Source of the DNA: an uncultured Thiotrichaceae bacterium
GTDB lineage: Bacteria > Pseudomonadota > Gammaproteobacteria > Thiotrichales > Thiotrichaceae
Direction: 5' to 3'
DNA length: 36,000 bases
NCBI GenBank assembly: GCA_902727985.1
Contig: CACVAY010000084.1
Coordinates: 43,686-79,685, forward strand
The position numbers were made by a program, and so were the translations under genes. Every line of letters begins with the position of its first letter. Positions within the stretch are counted from its first letter, which is position 1. Shown one piece after another: positions 17,436 through 25,804 of this stretch. The notes under the pieces are model-generated. The model saw nothing but the letters and a program-made list of their open reading frames with translations, did no database searches and was not told the DNA's origin.

Positions 17436-18740
17436 ATGGCTATCTTCGATTCCCAAACTGTTGTTAATAAATTACTTGATGCAGCTCCCAGCAAACAATT
17501 TTTGATCGGTTACAGTGGCGGCCTTGATTCTCACGTACTGCTACACTTTCTTAGCCAGGCAAGAAACCTCACCCCCTCTATTACGGTACGTTCCCTCTAT
17601 GTTGATCACGGCTTACAAGCAGAATCGCAACAATGGGCAACACATTGCCAAACGATTGCTGACTCATTAAACATTGACCACCAAACGACTCAACTTAACC
17701 TCCAACTTCAATCGGGTGAGAGCGTTGAGGCCGTTGCACGCAACGCTCGTTACCAAGCATTCTCAGACTCAATTCAAACCAATGAAATACTGCTGACTGC
17801 GCAACACCAAGATGATCAAGCGGAGACCCTGCTTCTCCAACTCATGCGTGGCGCCGGGTTAGATGGATTAAGTGCCATGCCCTATCGAAAAGAATTAGAA
17901 GCTTACACGCATATTCGCCCACTACTCGATCTGACACGCAAACAACTCGAAGAGTATGCCAACAAATTTCAGCTAGATTGCATTACTGACCCCAGTAATA
18001 CTGATACACGTTTTGATCGCAATTTTCTTCGCCAAAAAATTTTTCCAGCCTTACAAGAACGTTGGCCAACCATCTCGAATACGATCATGCGAAGCGCTTC
18101 TCATCTTTCAGAAAGTCGCACTCTGTTGGAAGATTATATACAGCTGGATATGCCAACATTTAGAGGTACTCGAACGAACACCTTATCTATCCAAGCACTG
18201 CAAACGACTTCTATCAATAAACAAAAAGCCATTATTCGTTACTGGATCAAAGAGCAAGGATTTCTAACACCCTCAAGTAGCAAGCTCACTCACTTGTTTT
18301 CAGATGTAATAAATGCCAAAGAAGGTTCAACCCCACTTCTCGAATGGAAAAATACTGAAATAAGACGCTTTCAAGATGATTTACACATTATAAACCCACC
18401 ACCCAAACTTTCCACAAACACTTGTTTTGAATGGGATATTCAGGGGAACCTAACCATTCCACCGATCGCCAAAACTCTATCTCCAACATCTTTAGGAGAC
18501 TTAGAAGAAGTTTTGCTCAAACAAAACTTTCCTGTTACCGTTCGCTTTCGACAAGGGGGAGAACGCATCAAAGCCCGCAGACAAGAACACTCCCAATCCG
18601 TTAAGAAACTACTACAAGCAGCGAATGTTCCACCATGGGAGCGCTCACGTATTCCCATGATTTATGCTGGAGAACAGTTGATTCAGGTAGTGGGTATTGC
18701 AACTATTGATAAACGAGATTTACTTGATGAAACACATTGA
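17436..18740 (+). CDS. tilS: tRNA(Ile)-lysidine synthetase
   Basis: ATP-dependent ligase that turns the wobble cytidine of tRNA-Ile(CAU) into lysidine, letting it read AUA. 434 residues. The PP-loop SGGLDS lies at residues 27-32. YVDHGLQAES, LLTAQHQDDQAETLLLQLMRGAGLDGLSAM and DPSNTDTRFDRNFLR follow, all TilS signatures. A C-terminal substrate-recognition domain includes VRFRQGGERIK and WERSRIPMIYAGEQLIQVVG. GAGGAAT precedes the ATG. The last 14 bases overlap the start of the next membrane-protein gene. Confidence 0.97.
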   Translation: MAIFDSQTVVNKLLDAAPSKQFLIGYSGGLDSHVLLHFLSQARNLTPSITVRSLYVDHGLQAESQQWATHCQTIADSLNIDHQTTQLNLQLQSGESVEAVARNARYQAFSDSIQTNEILLTAQHQDDQAETLLLQLMRGAGLDGLSAMPYRKELEAYTHIRPLLDLTRKQLEEYANKFQLDCITDPSNTDTRFDRNFLRQKIFPALQERWPTISNTIMRSASHLSESRTLLEDYIQLDMPTFRGTRTNTLSIQALQTTSINKQKAIIRYWIKEQGFLTPSSSKLTHLFSDVINAKEGSTPLLEWKNTEIRRFQDDLHIINPPPKLSTNTCFEWDIQGNLTIPPIAKTLSPTSLGDLEEVLLKQNFPVTVRFRQGGERIKARRQEHSQSVKKLLQAANVPPWERSRIPMIYAGEQLIQVVGIATIDKRDLLDETH

Positions 18741-19284
18741 AAGCATTTTCGAAAAGATCCTCTGGAGCAGCCGCTTTATGGTTCTCGCTGCTGTTATAGC
18801 CAGTCTCGCAGCCGCCGTTGCGATCATGTACATGGCAACCATTGATGCATGGCAAATGATCAGCCACCTTGGTCATTACAGCTCAACCACTGGCGAGGCG
18901 AAGCAAATTCTTCGTACCGAAACGGTCACCCATGCCGTCGAAATTATTGATGGCTATCTACTAGCAACAGTTCTGATTATCTTCTCACTGGGACTATACG
19001 AGTTATTCATTAGTAAAATTAAGGAAGCAGAAAAATCGGCTACAGCCTCTAAAATCCTTGTCATCCATAGTCTCGACGATCTAAAAAACCGCCTGGCAAA
19101 AGTGGTGCTGATGATCCTTATTGTGAAATTCTTCGAATATGCCAATAAGCTGCCTTTCGATAATGCCACCGACTTACTCTATCTTGCTGCGGGTATCGCA
19201 TTATTAGGCCTTGCTTTGTATCTTTCTCATGCAGCAGAACATCATCCTGCTGGCACTGATGACAAACACGATCATCACAGCTAA
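18727..19284 (+). CDS. YqhA/UPF0114 family membrane protein
   Basis: Inner-membrane protein of 185 residues and unknown biochemical role. The opening SIFEKILWSSRFMVLAAVIASLAAAVAIMYM gives the family's first helix. Two more helices (about residues 75-95 and 115-135) and a fourth near 145-165 (LLYLAAGIALLGLALYL) follow, with the family segment KSATASKILVIHSLDDLKNRLAKVVLMILIV split between them. The tail is His/Asp-rich (AEHHPAGTDDKHDHHS). The chosen ATG overlaps the tilS end by 14 bases; an earlier in-frame codon inside tilS would add an extension foreign to the family. It is likely translated by coupling to tilS. Confidence 0.8.
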   Translation: MKHIESIFEKILWSSRFMVLAAVIASLAAAVAIMYMATIDAWQMISHLGHYSSTTGEAKQILRTETVTHAVEIIDGYLLATVLIIFSLGLYELFISKIKEAEKSATASKILVIHSLDDLKNRLAKVVLMILIVKFFEYANKLPFDNATDLLYLAAGIALLGLALYLSHAAEHHPAGTDDKHDHHS

Positions 19285-19402
19285 TTATTTTCGAACACCC
19301 CCGTTTAAAACAGTGTCTCTTGACCCCATAAAACATGAGATGATAGCTTTGAGAAACATGTGCATTAAGGTGCACGAATTACTAATTTTATGAGGAACAG
19401 CC

Positions 19403-19768
19403 ATGAGCGTTGAAACAGTGAATCCTGAAACAGAAGATGATTCTCTACTCGTTTTTACTGACGCAGCAGCAGCGAAAGTTAAAACACTAATCGAAGAAGA
19501 AGATAACGATAGCTTAAAGCTACGTGTTTTCGTTAGTGGCGGTGGCTGCTCTGGATTCCAGTATGGATTTACCTTTGCTGAAACTATTGATGATGGCGAT
19601 ACAGTCGTTGAAAAAGCGGGTGTTAACCTACTCGTTGACCCGATGAGCTTCCAATACCTTGTTGGTGCAGAAATTGATTACACTGAAGGTCTTGAAGGTG
19701 CGCAATTCGTTATTCGCAACCCGAATGCAACAACAACGTGTGGATGTGGCTCATCTTTTAACGTTTAA
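19403..19768 (+). CDS. erpA: Iron-sulfur cluster insertion protein ErpA
   Basis: A-type carrier that delivers Fe-S clusters to apo-enzymes in the cytoplasm. The product has 121 residues with the three conserved cysteines of the family: C49 in [12 protein letters not shown] and C113/C115 in [10 protein letters not shown] near the C-terminus. ErpA rather than IscA is favoured by the [29 protein letters not shown] region and by the absence of other isc genes nearby. GAGGAACAGCC precedes the ATG. It stands alone, followed by a structured leader before kdsB. Confidence 0.94.
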   Translation: MSVETVNPETEDDSLLVFTDAAAAKVKTLIEEEDNDSLKLRVFVSGGGCSGFQYGFTFAETIDDGDTVVEKAGVNLLVDPMSFQYLVGAEIDYTEGLEGAQFVIRNPNATTTCGCGSSFNV

Positions 19769-19828
19769 CCATAAAACTTGCAAAGTGTGTTAAGTAAAAC
19801 GAAGCCTGTTTCGACACGATAACTACCC

Positions 19829-19881
19829 CCCACATTTTGCGATGAAAAATGTGGGAGCGTATTGTAAAATACCTCCCACAT
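19829..19881 (+). promoter_or_regulatory. Two mutually exclusive hairpins between erpA and kdsB
   Basis: Hairpin A pairs CCCACATTTT (19829-19838) with AAAATGTGGG (19846-19855). Hairpin B pairs ATGTGGGAG (19849-19857) with CTCCCACAT (19873-19881) and adds an inner GTATT/AATAC stem. They share the ATGTGGG strand, so only one can form at a time. This is an attenuator-like layout, but neither hairpin has a T tract, so a role in termination is not shown. Confidence 0.4.
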
Positions 19882-19936
19882 AATTATTTCAGCGCTCTCC
19901 TTCTGGGCAATTTCATCATTAGCACGCAACGCAACT

Positions 19937-20698
19937 ATGTCTACTGTTCATATCGTTATTCCTGCCCGCTATGGCTCATCTCGTTTACCTGGTAAACCAT
20001 TGAAACTCATCGCTGGCAAAACCATGATTGAGCATGTCTACCGACAAGCAGAAAAATCGGGCTTTGAGAGTATTATCGTCGCCACCGATGATCAACGAAT
20101 TGCCGACTGTGTTTCAGACTTCTCAGGCAATGCTATTATGACGCGCAACGATCACCCATCAGGTACGGATCGATTAGCCGAAGTCGCGACACTATCAGGC
20201 TGGGATGATGATGATATCGTCATCAATGTGCAAGGTGATGAACCTCTATTACCTCCCGAAACTATTCGCTATCTCGCTGAACTAACAGAAAACTCTAATG
20301 CACTGTTGAGTACATTGGCATGCCAAATTCACGAAGCTGATGATGTCTTCAACTCAAATATTGTAAAGGTGGTGATGGATCATCGCGGTTATGCCCATTA
20401 TTTTAGTCGCGCCCCCATCCCCTACAATCGAAATCATTTCGGTGAAAAATCATTAGGCGACACAGCCTATTATCGACACATTGGTATCTATGCCTACCGT
20501 GTTAAAACGCTTAAGAAGATCCCAACACTCAGCGCATGTCCATTAGAGCAGGCTGAATCATTAGAACAACTACGCCCGATGTATCATGGCATCGAAATTC
20601 AGGTCGGCATCCTTGAAAAAGCGCCACCTCATGGCGTCGATACTGCTGAAGACCTCGCGCATGTTGAAGCTATCTTAGCCTCGGCTAGCGACGATTAA
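19937..20698 (+). CDS. kdsB: 3-deoxy-manno-octulosonate cytidylyltransferase (CMP-KDO synthetase)
   Basis: Activates KDO with CTP for the inner core of lipopolysaccharide, showing an LPS-bearing outer membrane. 253 residues. Nucleotide-binding opening IPARYGSSRLPGKPL, IVATDD, MTRNDHPSGTDRLAEVA, VINVQGDEPLLPP and SRAPIPYNRN are all KdsB motifs, and the end contains PHGVDTAEDLAHVEAIL. No clear ribosome site is visible before ATG 19937. Its last 14 bases overlap the end of the convergent transglycosylase gene. Confidence 0.97.
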   Translation: MSTVHIVIPARYGSSRLPGKPLKLIAGKTMIEHVYRQAEKSGFESIIVATDDQRIADCVSDFSGNAIMTRNDHPSGTDRLAEVATLSGWDDDDIVINVQGDEPLLPPETIRYLAELTENSNALLSTLACQIHEADDVFNSNIVKVVMDHRGYAHYFSRAPIPYNRNHFGEKSLGDTAYYRHIGIYAYRVKTLKKIPTLSACPLEQAESLEQLRPMYHGIEIQVGILEKAPPHGVDTAEDLAHVEAILASASDD

Positions 20699-21452
20699 GC
20701 AACAGAGCAATATTCCATAAGTTAGGAATATATTCAGCGGCAACTCGCATTGATTTATCGTCCTTATTCCTCTTACTTTTCTCTACCAAATATGCGTAAA
20801 AGGTAGAGAATGATAATTCATGACCGTCATTCTCCATGGCAATCAACATCCGCTTTACATTGCCAGCCCCCCAATTAAACGCCACCAAAGTAAACATCCA
20901 CGATTCGGCCTCACTAAAACCTGCAACATGCTGGAAATAAAACTGATAGCGATGTATGTGAATGAAAGCGGCTTCAGTACTTAAGTGCTCATGTGTTTGG
21001 ATTTCTCGTACAGAAGAAATAATTAAAAGCGGTGATGCCTCTGGTAACCCCCGAATTTCCTGAATCACTTCAGGAATCATCTGCCAATAACCGTAATCAT
21101 GCTCAGGGTTTCCCACATCAGCTCGCCAACCTGATTCCAAATAGGCAATCAAAAAGACAAATGATGGCATATCATCGCGTATTTCTTTTTCCAAATAGGG
21201 GTAACAACGCTTATGTGCTTTCACATATTTATTCGTGCTCTTACCATTCTTCCATTGAATATTATTTTTGACCCGTTTACTGACTTTATTAAACATTTCC
21301 AGGCCCTCATCATAAAGACTCTCGTCAATGATCGAAGCCAAGGTATTATGATGAAGCTCTGAATAGTCGTGCAGCTTCTTTGCACCATAGGCAAACTCTG
21401 AGCTGAGTAAGTAAATCCAACCCAGTAAACATCCTGTAACTATTTTTTTCAT
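20685..21452 (-). CDS. SLT-family lytic transglycosylase
   Basis: Exported peptidoglycan lyase of 255 residues, predicted periplasmic. Signal peptide MKKIVTGCLLGWIYLLSSEFAYG; the Cys at residue 8 is inside the hydrophobic core, so it is not a lipobox. Residues 95-240 match goose-lysozyme-like SLT domains: catalytic Glu106 in IAYLESGW, then DYGYWQMIPEV in place of the usual GLMQ(M/I)MP, and LVAFNWGAGNV in place of AYNAGPG. MltD-like but lacking LysM repeats. An in-frame GTG at 21476 is possible, but ATG 21452 fits the signal peptide. It is convergent with kdsB and overlaps it by 14 bases. Confidence 0.85.
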   Translation of the reverse strand: MKKIVTGCLLGWIYLLSSEFAYGAKKLHDYSELHHNTLASIIDESLYDEGLEMFNKVSKRVKNNIQWKNGKSTNKYVKAHKRCYPYLEKEIRDDMPSFVFLIAYLESGWRADVGNPEHDYGYWQMIPEVIQEIRGLPEASPLLIISSVREIQTHEHLSTEAAFIHIHRYQFYFQHVAGFSEAESWMFTLVAFNWGAGNVKRMLIAMENDGHELSFSTFYAYLVEKSKRNKDDKSMRVAAEYIPNLWNIALLLNRR

Positions 21453-21614
21453 ACATTTTTTTTGATACTCAATCACAACACTACTTACCCCACTCTTAAA
21501 TATAAATGAGTACGTTCAACGCAGCTATTGCAACACGCTAGCAAACTGAGTAGTTGAGGCAGAGAATATGATAATCCCTTATACTGCACCACCCAATATT
21601 AGCGTCGATTAGCC

Positions 21615-22811
21615 ATGTCAGTTACCCACATCATTCTAAAAAAAGGCCGAGACAAATCCATTCGGGCAAAACACCCATGGATTTTCTCGGGAGCAATTCA
21701 GCATATCAAAGGAGAACCTGCTGCGGGAGATACGGTTGAAGTCTACTCACAGAATGGGGATATTTTAGGCTTAGGCGCTTGGTCACCAGAATCGCAAATT
21801 CAAGTTCGTATGTGGAAGATGGGCAAAGGTAAGATTGACCGCGAGTTCTTCAAACAACGCATCGAGTCCGCTCTCCAGCAACGTGCCACTATTGGTATCA
21901 CCCACTTGAATACCGCCTTTCGCATAATCAATGCGGAATCTGATGGCATTCCCGGCATGGTTGTCGATAAGATGGGGGACTGGATAATCATGCAATGCCT
22001 ATCAACAGGCGCAAACCATTGGAAGAATGACATTGCCGAAATCTTGATGGAATTAACAGGCTGCCGTGGCGTTTATGAACGTTCTGACGTTGCCATTCGT
22101 AAAAAAGAGGGCTTGCAAGAAACTAAAGGCTGTTTAAAAGGTGAAGAACCTCCTGCTCATATCGACATTCTTGAAGAAGGTCGTCATTACCGTGTCGATG
22201 TGGTTAATGGGCATAAGACTGGGTTCTATCTCGATCAACGAGACAATCGTTCTCTAGTCGGACACTACGCGAAAGAGAAAACGGTACTTAACTGTTTTTC
22301 ATACACTGGCGGGTTCGCCATTGCTGCAGCTTTAGGTAAAGCCAAGCATATCACCAGCATTGACGCGTCTTCACACGCACTCGAACACGCCCAACAAGCC
22401 TATGAACTCAACAAACTTGCTAGTAAACAAACAAAGAATATTTGTGGAGACGTCTTCAAGCTCCTTCGCGAATATGATCATGCAGGTAAGAGGTTCGACA
22501 TGATTATTCTTGATCCGCCGAAGTTTGCTGAAAACCGTAGCCAAATCAAAAAAGCGGCTCGTGGTTACAAGGATATTAACCGTCTTGGCTTTAAACTCCT
22601 AAACCCGGGAGGACTACTATTCACCTTCTCCTGCTCTGGACTTATTGACGCAAACCTTTTCCAAAAAATCGTTTCAGATGCAGCATTGGATGCAGGCTGT
22701 GATGGGCAAATCATTCATAAACTGGCACAAGCTAGTGACCATCCTACCCGTTTAGCATTCCCAGAAGGCTTCTACCTGAAAGGTCTCGTCTGCCAAAAAA
22801 TAATCTCATAA
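21615..22811 (+). CDS. rlmI: Class I SAM-dependent rRNA large-subunit methyltransferase RlmI
   Basis: Methylates a cytosine of 23S rRNA (m5C1962 in E. coli). 398 residues. The N-terminal PUA-like domain (about residues 1-75) shows HPWIFSGAIQHIKGEP and GDILGLGAWSPESQIQVRMW. A linker domain and a Rossmann methyltransferase follow, with FYLDQRDNR, NCFSYTGGFAIAAALG (SAM loop), IILDPPKFAENRSQI (motif IV) and FSCSGLID (motif with catalytic-type Cys). It is divergent from the transglycosylase across 162 bases. A TATACT hexamer at about 21579 may be its -10 box, without a good -35. Confidence 0.93.
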   Translation: MSVTHIILKKGRDKSIRAKHPWIFSGAIQHIKGEPAAGDTVEVYSQNGDILGLGAWSPESQIQVRMWKMGKGKIDREFFKQRIESALQQRATIGITHLNTAFRIINAESDGIPGMVVDKMGDWIIMQCLSTGANHWKNDIAEILMELTGCRGVYERSDVAIRKKEGLQETKGCLKGEEPPAHIDILEEGRHYRVDVVNGHKTGFYLDQRDNRSLVGHYAKEKTVLNCFSYTGGFAIAAALGKAKHITSIDASSHALEHAQQAYELNKLASKQTKNICGDVFKLLREYDHAGKRFDMIILDPPKFAENRSQIKKAARGYKDINRLGFKLLNPGGLLFTFSCSGLIDANLFQKIVSDAALDAGCDGQIIHKLAQASDHPTRLAFPEGFYLKGLVCQKIIS

Positions 22812-22949
22812 GTAATAATGGTAATCCAATCTATTTCCAATGATAATACACACGTACACAGCATAGGGGGCTTTGGTCTATCAATAAGACTCAATGTTAA
22901 GTCCTCCTTGCCCCCCTACTCTGGCTATTTAGAAATCATAGGAATCCAC
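22812..22949 (+). other. Leader region of the TlpA-like gene with a GGGGG/CCCCC stem
   Basis: TAGGGGGC (from 22864) and GCCCCCCTA (to about 22918) can pair with one bulged C and close a loop of about 38 bases upstream of the thioredoxin start. No T tract follows. The in-frame open stretch here shows no protein-family features and is taken as untranslated. Confidence 0.35.
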
Positions 22950-23405
22950 ATGTTTAAAACATCCATTATTGCTTTTTTCTTAGTATTTACAACGATGTTG
23001 AGTAACGCCATAGCTGAGGACGATGCCAAAGCAATTGATCTCACGCCTTACAAGGGAAAAGTTGTCTTAGTCGATTTCTGGGCATCTTGGTGCCCTCCCT
23101 GTCGTGAATCCTTCCCATGGCTAAATAAAACACATAGCGCTAAATCTGGAAGCGACCTTGTCATCCTCGGAGTGAATGTTGATGAAAACAAAGAAGATGC
23201 TGAGCAGTTTCTTAAAGAAAACAAAGCGCACTTCAAAATTATCTTTGACACTAAAGGACAGCATGCCACTTATTACAAACTTCCCGGTATGCCCACCACC
23301 TTGATTTTTGATCGTGATGGTAAATTAGTGCATCAACATGCTGGCTTCAAAACTAGTGAAATCAACGAATACGAAGCCACCATTGATAAGATCCTTGCTC
23401 AGTAA
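22950..23405 (+). CDS. TlpA-like periplasmic thioredoxin
   Basis: Thiol-disulfide oxidoreductase of 151 residues. Signal peptide MFKTSIIAFFLVFTTMLSNAIA, cleaved before EDDAK. It shows the thioredoxin strand VVLVDFWASWCPPCRESFPWL with active-site Cys48-Pro-Pro-Cys51, VNVDENKEDAEQFL typical of TlpA/ResA types, and the cis-proline loop LPGMPTTLIFD. The ATG at 22950 is chosen because AGGAA lies eight bases upstream and the signal peptide begins there, although the frame stays open for 44 codons further up. The partner is unknown. A thioredoxin of this type is often, from memory, linked to DUF4266-DUF3570-apbE, which here is 5 kb away. Confidence 0.88.
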   Translation: MFKTSIIAFFLVFTTMLSNAIAEDDAKAIDLTPYKGKVVLVDFWASWCPPCRESFPWLNKTHSAKSGSDLVILGVNVDENKEDAEQFLKENKAHFKIIFDTKGQHATYYKLPGMPTTLIFDRDGKLVHQHAGFKTSEINEYEATIDKILAQ

Positions 23406-23458
23406 TCATTTTTTATTTTATTATTGAGGCATCTTTAGCTTTCAAGGAAGCCCACCTT

Positions 23459-24088
23459 TTAGTCACTATAGCAAGCGCCAGTGCCGCCTAGTCCGCAATA
23501 GCCATTCGGGTTCTTGGCAAGATATTGTTGATGATATTCTTCTGCATAATAGAACTCAGGAGCAGGGATAATTTCTGTCGTAATCTCAGGGTAGCCTTTT
23601 TCAAGGAGGGTTTTCTGAAAAACGTCTTTGGAGGTTTCTGCTTGCTTTTGTTGCTCATCAGAATACGTGTAGATACCTGAGCGGTACTGTGTGCCACTAT
23701 CATTCCCTTGGCGCATACCTTGCGTGGGATTGTGTGCTTCCCAGAAGCATTTTAGCAACTCTTTGTAGCTAATTTTTTTCGGATCATAAGCAACCAACAC
23801 AACTTCATTATGGGCTGTTTTTCCTGAGCAAACTTCTTGATAAGTTGGATTCTTGGTAAAGCCTGCGCTGTAACCTACGGCTGTTGAGTAGACGCCAGTG
23901 AGTTGCCAGAATTTGCGTTCTGCTCCCCAAAAACAGCCCATCCCAAACAGGGCGGTTTGAATGCCTTCTGGAAAGGGAGGACTAATGGTTACATTATGGA
24001 TGAAATGAATGCCAGATATAGGCAATGCTTTATCTCTTCCGGGTAATGCGGTGTCAGCTGTTGGCATGGCGCTTTTATCAGTGAACAT
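23459..24088 (-). CDS. msrA: Peptide-methionine (S)-S-oxide reductase
   Basis: Repairs oxidised methionine with thioredoxin as reductant. The 209 residues belong to the long MsrA form with an N-terminal extension ([13 protein letters not shown]). Catalytic Cys52 is in [50 protein letters not shown] and [21 protein letters not shown] follow, with C198 and C206 as candidate resolving cysteines. No signal peptide, so cytoplasmic. AAAGGAC eight bases before the ATG supports this start, which overlaps the znuA end by 11 bases, so it is probably co-expressed with the zinc-binding protein. Confidence 0.95.
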   Translation of the reverse strand: MFTDKSAMPTADTALPGRDKALPISGIHFIHNVTISPPFPEGIQTALFGMGCFWGAERKFWQLTGVYSTAVGYSAGFTKNPTYQEVCSGKTAHNEVVLVAYDPKKISYKELLKCFWEAHNPTQGMRQGNDSGTQYRSGIYTYSDEQQKQAETSKDVFQKTLLEKGYPEITTEIIPAPEFYYAEEYHQQYLAKNPNGYCGLGGTGACYSD

Positions 24089-25046
24089 GAGATTGTCCTT
24101 TACAAGATTTCAATTGCTCAAAAGTATAAGCTAATAGCCCAGCATAACCTTGGTGATTGTCTGGTAACTGCGCACCTTTTGGGTCAAGTATCACAATTTT
24201 GGTTTTATTGCCTTCAACCAAAGCATTCAAAAGTGCTTGATTGCTCTGTGGTGAAGCAACCAGGCAAACAATGTTATCTTCCAGCAAATGACCACGTAGC
24301 TCTTTCACCTGTTTGGCGCTGGGTGGAATACCTTCTTGAATATTGAGAGTACGTGGTGCAGTAACACCAAAGTAGTCTTGGAAGTATTGCCAGGCATCAT
24401 GGAAAACAGCATAACGTAATGTGGTATCGCCAAGTGTTTTAATGATGTGCTCTTCTGTTTGTTTGATATTGTCTTGCAAACGTTGCGCATTCTTGGTGTA
24501 GGCTTCCGCATGCGCTGCATCGAGTATTGAAAGCTCGTGGGCAATCTGCGCAATCAGAAGTCGAGCATTTTCTGGATTAAACCAGAGATGTGAATCAAGT
24601 TTAGTAGCATCCATTGTCTCCGTTTCATGAGCATCTTTATGAACGTAATTATGAGTATGACGCATGCGTGCTGGTAGCGCATGGATGCTCTTCAGTTCCA
24701 TCCAGGTAAGTACTTTTTTCCCTTCCAATGTTTTATTTAAAAAACGTTCCATATTTGGTGAAACACGAATCACCAGATCCGCTTTTTTGATGGTGCGTAG
24801 AGCGCTTGGTTTCAGAGTGTAATGATGAATATTTTGTGTTGCAGGGATGAGGAGTTTTGCTGAGGCGTGTTCGCCTGCAATTTCTTCTGCGATTAAGTGG
24901 ATGGGCAGAATCGTGGAGAGGATTTCTGGTTGTTTCTCAGCAAATGCTTGTGTGCCGATTGTAGACAGACAGAGCCATAAAAATAAGCGTACAATGTGGC
25001 TCTTTTTTAGCGTAAACAAGAATAATGACGGAGCAACTGGTTTCAT
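24078..25046 (-). CDS. znuA: Zinc ABC transporter substrate-binding protein
   Basis: Periplasmic zinc-capture lipid-free binding protein of cluster A-I. 322 residues. Signal region [20 protein letters not shown]. Likely zinc ligands are H74/H75 ([10 protein letters not shown]), H153 ([11 protein letters not shown]) and H216 (VFHDAWQYF), plus a His-rich loop near 130-140 ([12 protein letters not shown]) that is a ZnuA hallmark. The ATG at 25046 would make its first 22 bases overlap the divergent znuC start. A TTG at 25019 is the only in-frame alternative that removes most of the overlap, and neither has a good ribosome site. Zinc (Zur) regulation is expected, but I see no convincing Zur box. 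Confidence 0.92.
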   Translation of the reverse strand: MKPVAPSLFLFTLKKSHIVRLFLWLCLSTIGTQAFAEKQPEILSTILPIHLIAEEIAGEHASAKLLIPATQNIHHYTLKPSALRTIKKADLVIRVSPNMERFLNKTLEGKKVLTWMELKSIHALPARMRHTHNYVHKDAHETETMDATKLDSHLWFNPENARLLIAQIAHELSILDAAHAEAYTKNAQRLQDNIKQTEEHIIKTLGDTTLRYAVFHDAWQYFQDYFGVTAPRTLNIQEGIPPSAKQVKELRGHLLEDNIVCLVASPQSNQALLNALVEGNKTKIVILDPKGAQLPDNHQGYAGLLAYTFEQLKSCKGQSHVH

Positions 25047-25804
25047 TAACGAATATCGCCTTTTCGATTGGTGAACGCGTCATTCTGCATGATATTAGCC
25101 TAGAATTACAGCGTGGAAAGATTCTGACCATTATTGGGCCAAATGGTGCCGGAAAATCGACATTATTACGTATCTTATTGGGTTTAGAATCTAATTATAC
25201 GGGTAAAGTTGGACTAGCTGATGGTATAACTTTAGGTTACGTGCCTCAGAAAGTGGCAGTTGATCCACAGATTCCCTTGTCCGTTGAGCGTTTTTTGCTT
25301 TTGGCGTGTTCTACGATACCAGAGAGTTTTGCTACGACCTTGGAGCAAGTCGGTGTTGCCCATTTATTGCCACAAAAGGTAACAAGTTTATCGGGTGGTG
25401 AGTTTCAACGCGTCTTGCTTGCTCGTGCTTTATTACGTGAACCGGATTTGCTGGTTTTGGATGAACCTGCACAGGGTGTGGATATGCAGGGGCAGGCAAG
25501 TCTCTACGGCTTGCTGGATGAGTTGGTTGATGAGCATGGCTTTGGTGTTTTGATGGTGTCACATGATTTGCATGTGGTAATGGCAAATACCGATGACGTG
25601 CTTTGCCTGAATCAACATATATGCTGTAGTGGACATCCTGAGGCAGTAAGCCGTCATCCGGAATACATGCGCCTGTTCGGCGATCAGTCGACCGAAAACA
25701 TCGGTATCTATACTCACCATCACGATCATGAGCATGATTTACAAGGCAATGTGTGTCCACATGGGCATGAGTGTTCAAAGTTTGGAGATGAAAAACATGG
25801 ATGA
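25025..25804 (+). CDS. znuC: Zinc ABC transporter ATP-binding protein
   Basis: Cytoplasmic ATPase of the zinc importer. 259 residues: Walker A GPNGAGKST (38-46), Q-loop VPQKVAVD, signature LSGGE (122-126), Walker B LLVLDEP (142-148), and the H-loop in MVSHDLHVV. The last 35 residues form a His/Cys-rich tail (HHHDHEHD and CPHGHEC) that resembles a metal-binding extension. It is divergent from znuA with overlapping 5' ends, so the promoter must lie inside znuA coding DNA. It overlaps znuB by eight bases. Confidence 0.95.
   Translation: MTEQLVSLTNIAFSIGERVILHDISLELQRGKILTIIGPNGAGKSTLLRILLGLESNYTGKVGLADGITLGYVPQKVAVDPQIPLSVERFLLLACSTIPESFATTLEQVGVAHLLPQKVTSLSGGEFQRVLLARALLREPDLLVLDEPAQGVDMQGQASLYGLLDELVDEHGFGVLMVSHDLHVVMANTDDVLCLNQHICCSGHPEAVSRHPEYMRLFGDQSTENIGIYTHHHDHEHDLQGNVCPHGHECSKFGDEKHG

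Noticed and set aside
19285-19402. IscR-type site or promoter before erpA
   Set aside because: TTGACC with a 17-base spacer to ATAGCT is only a fair promoter, and I could not match the type 2 IscR consensus.
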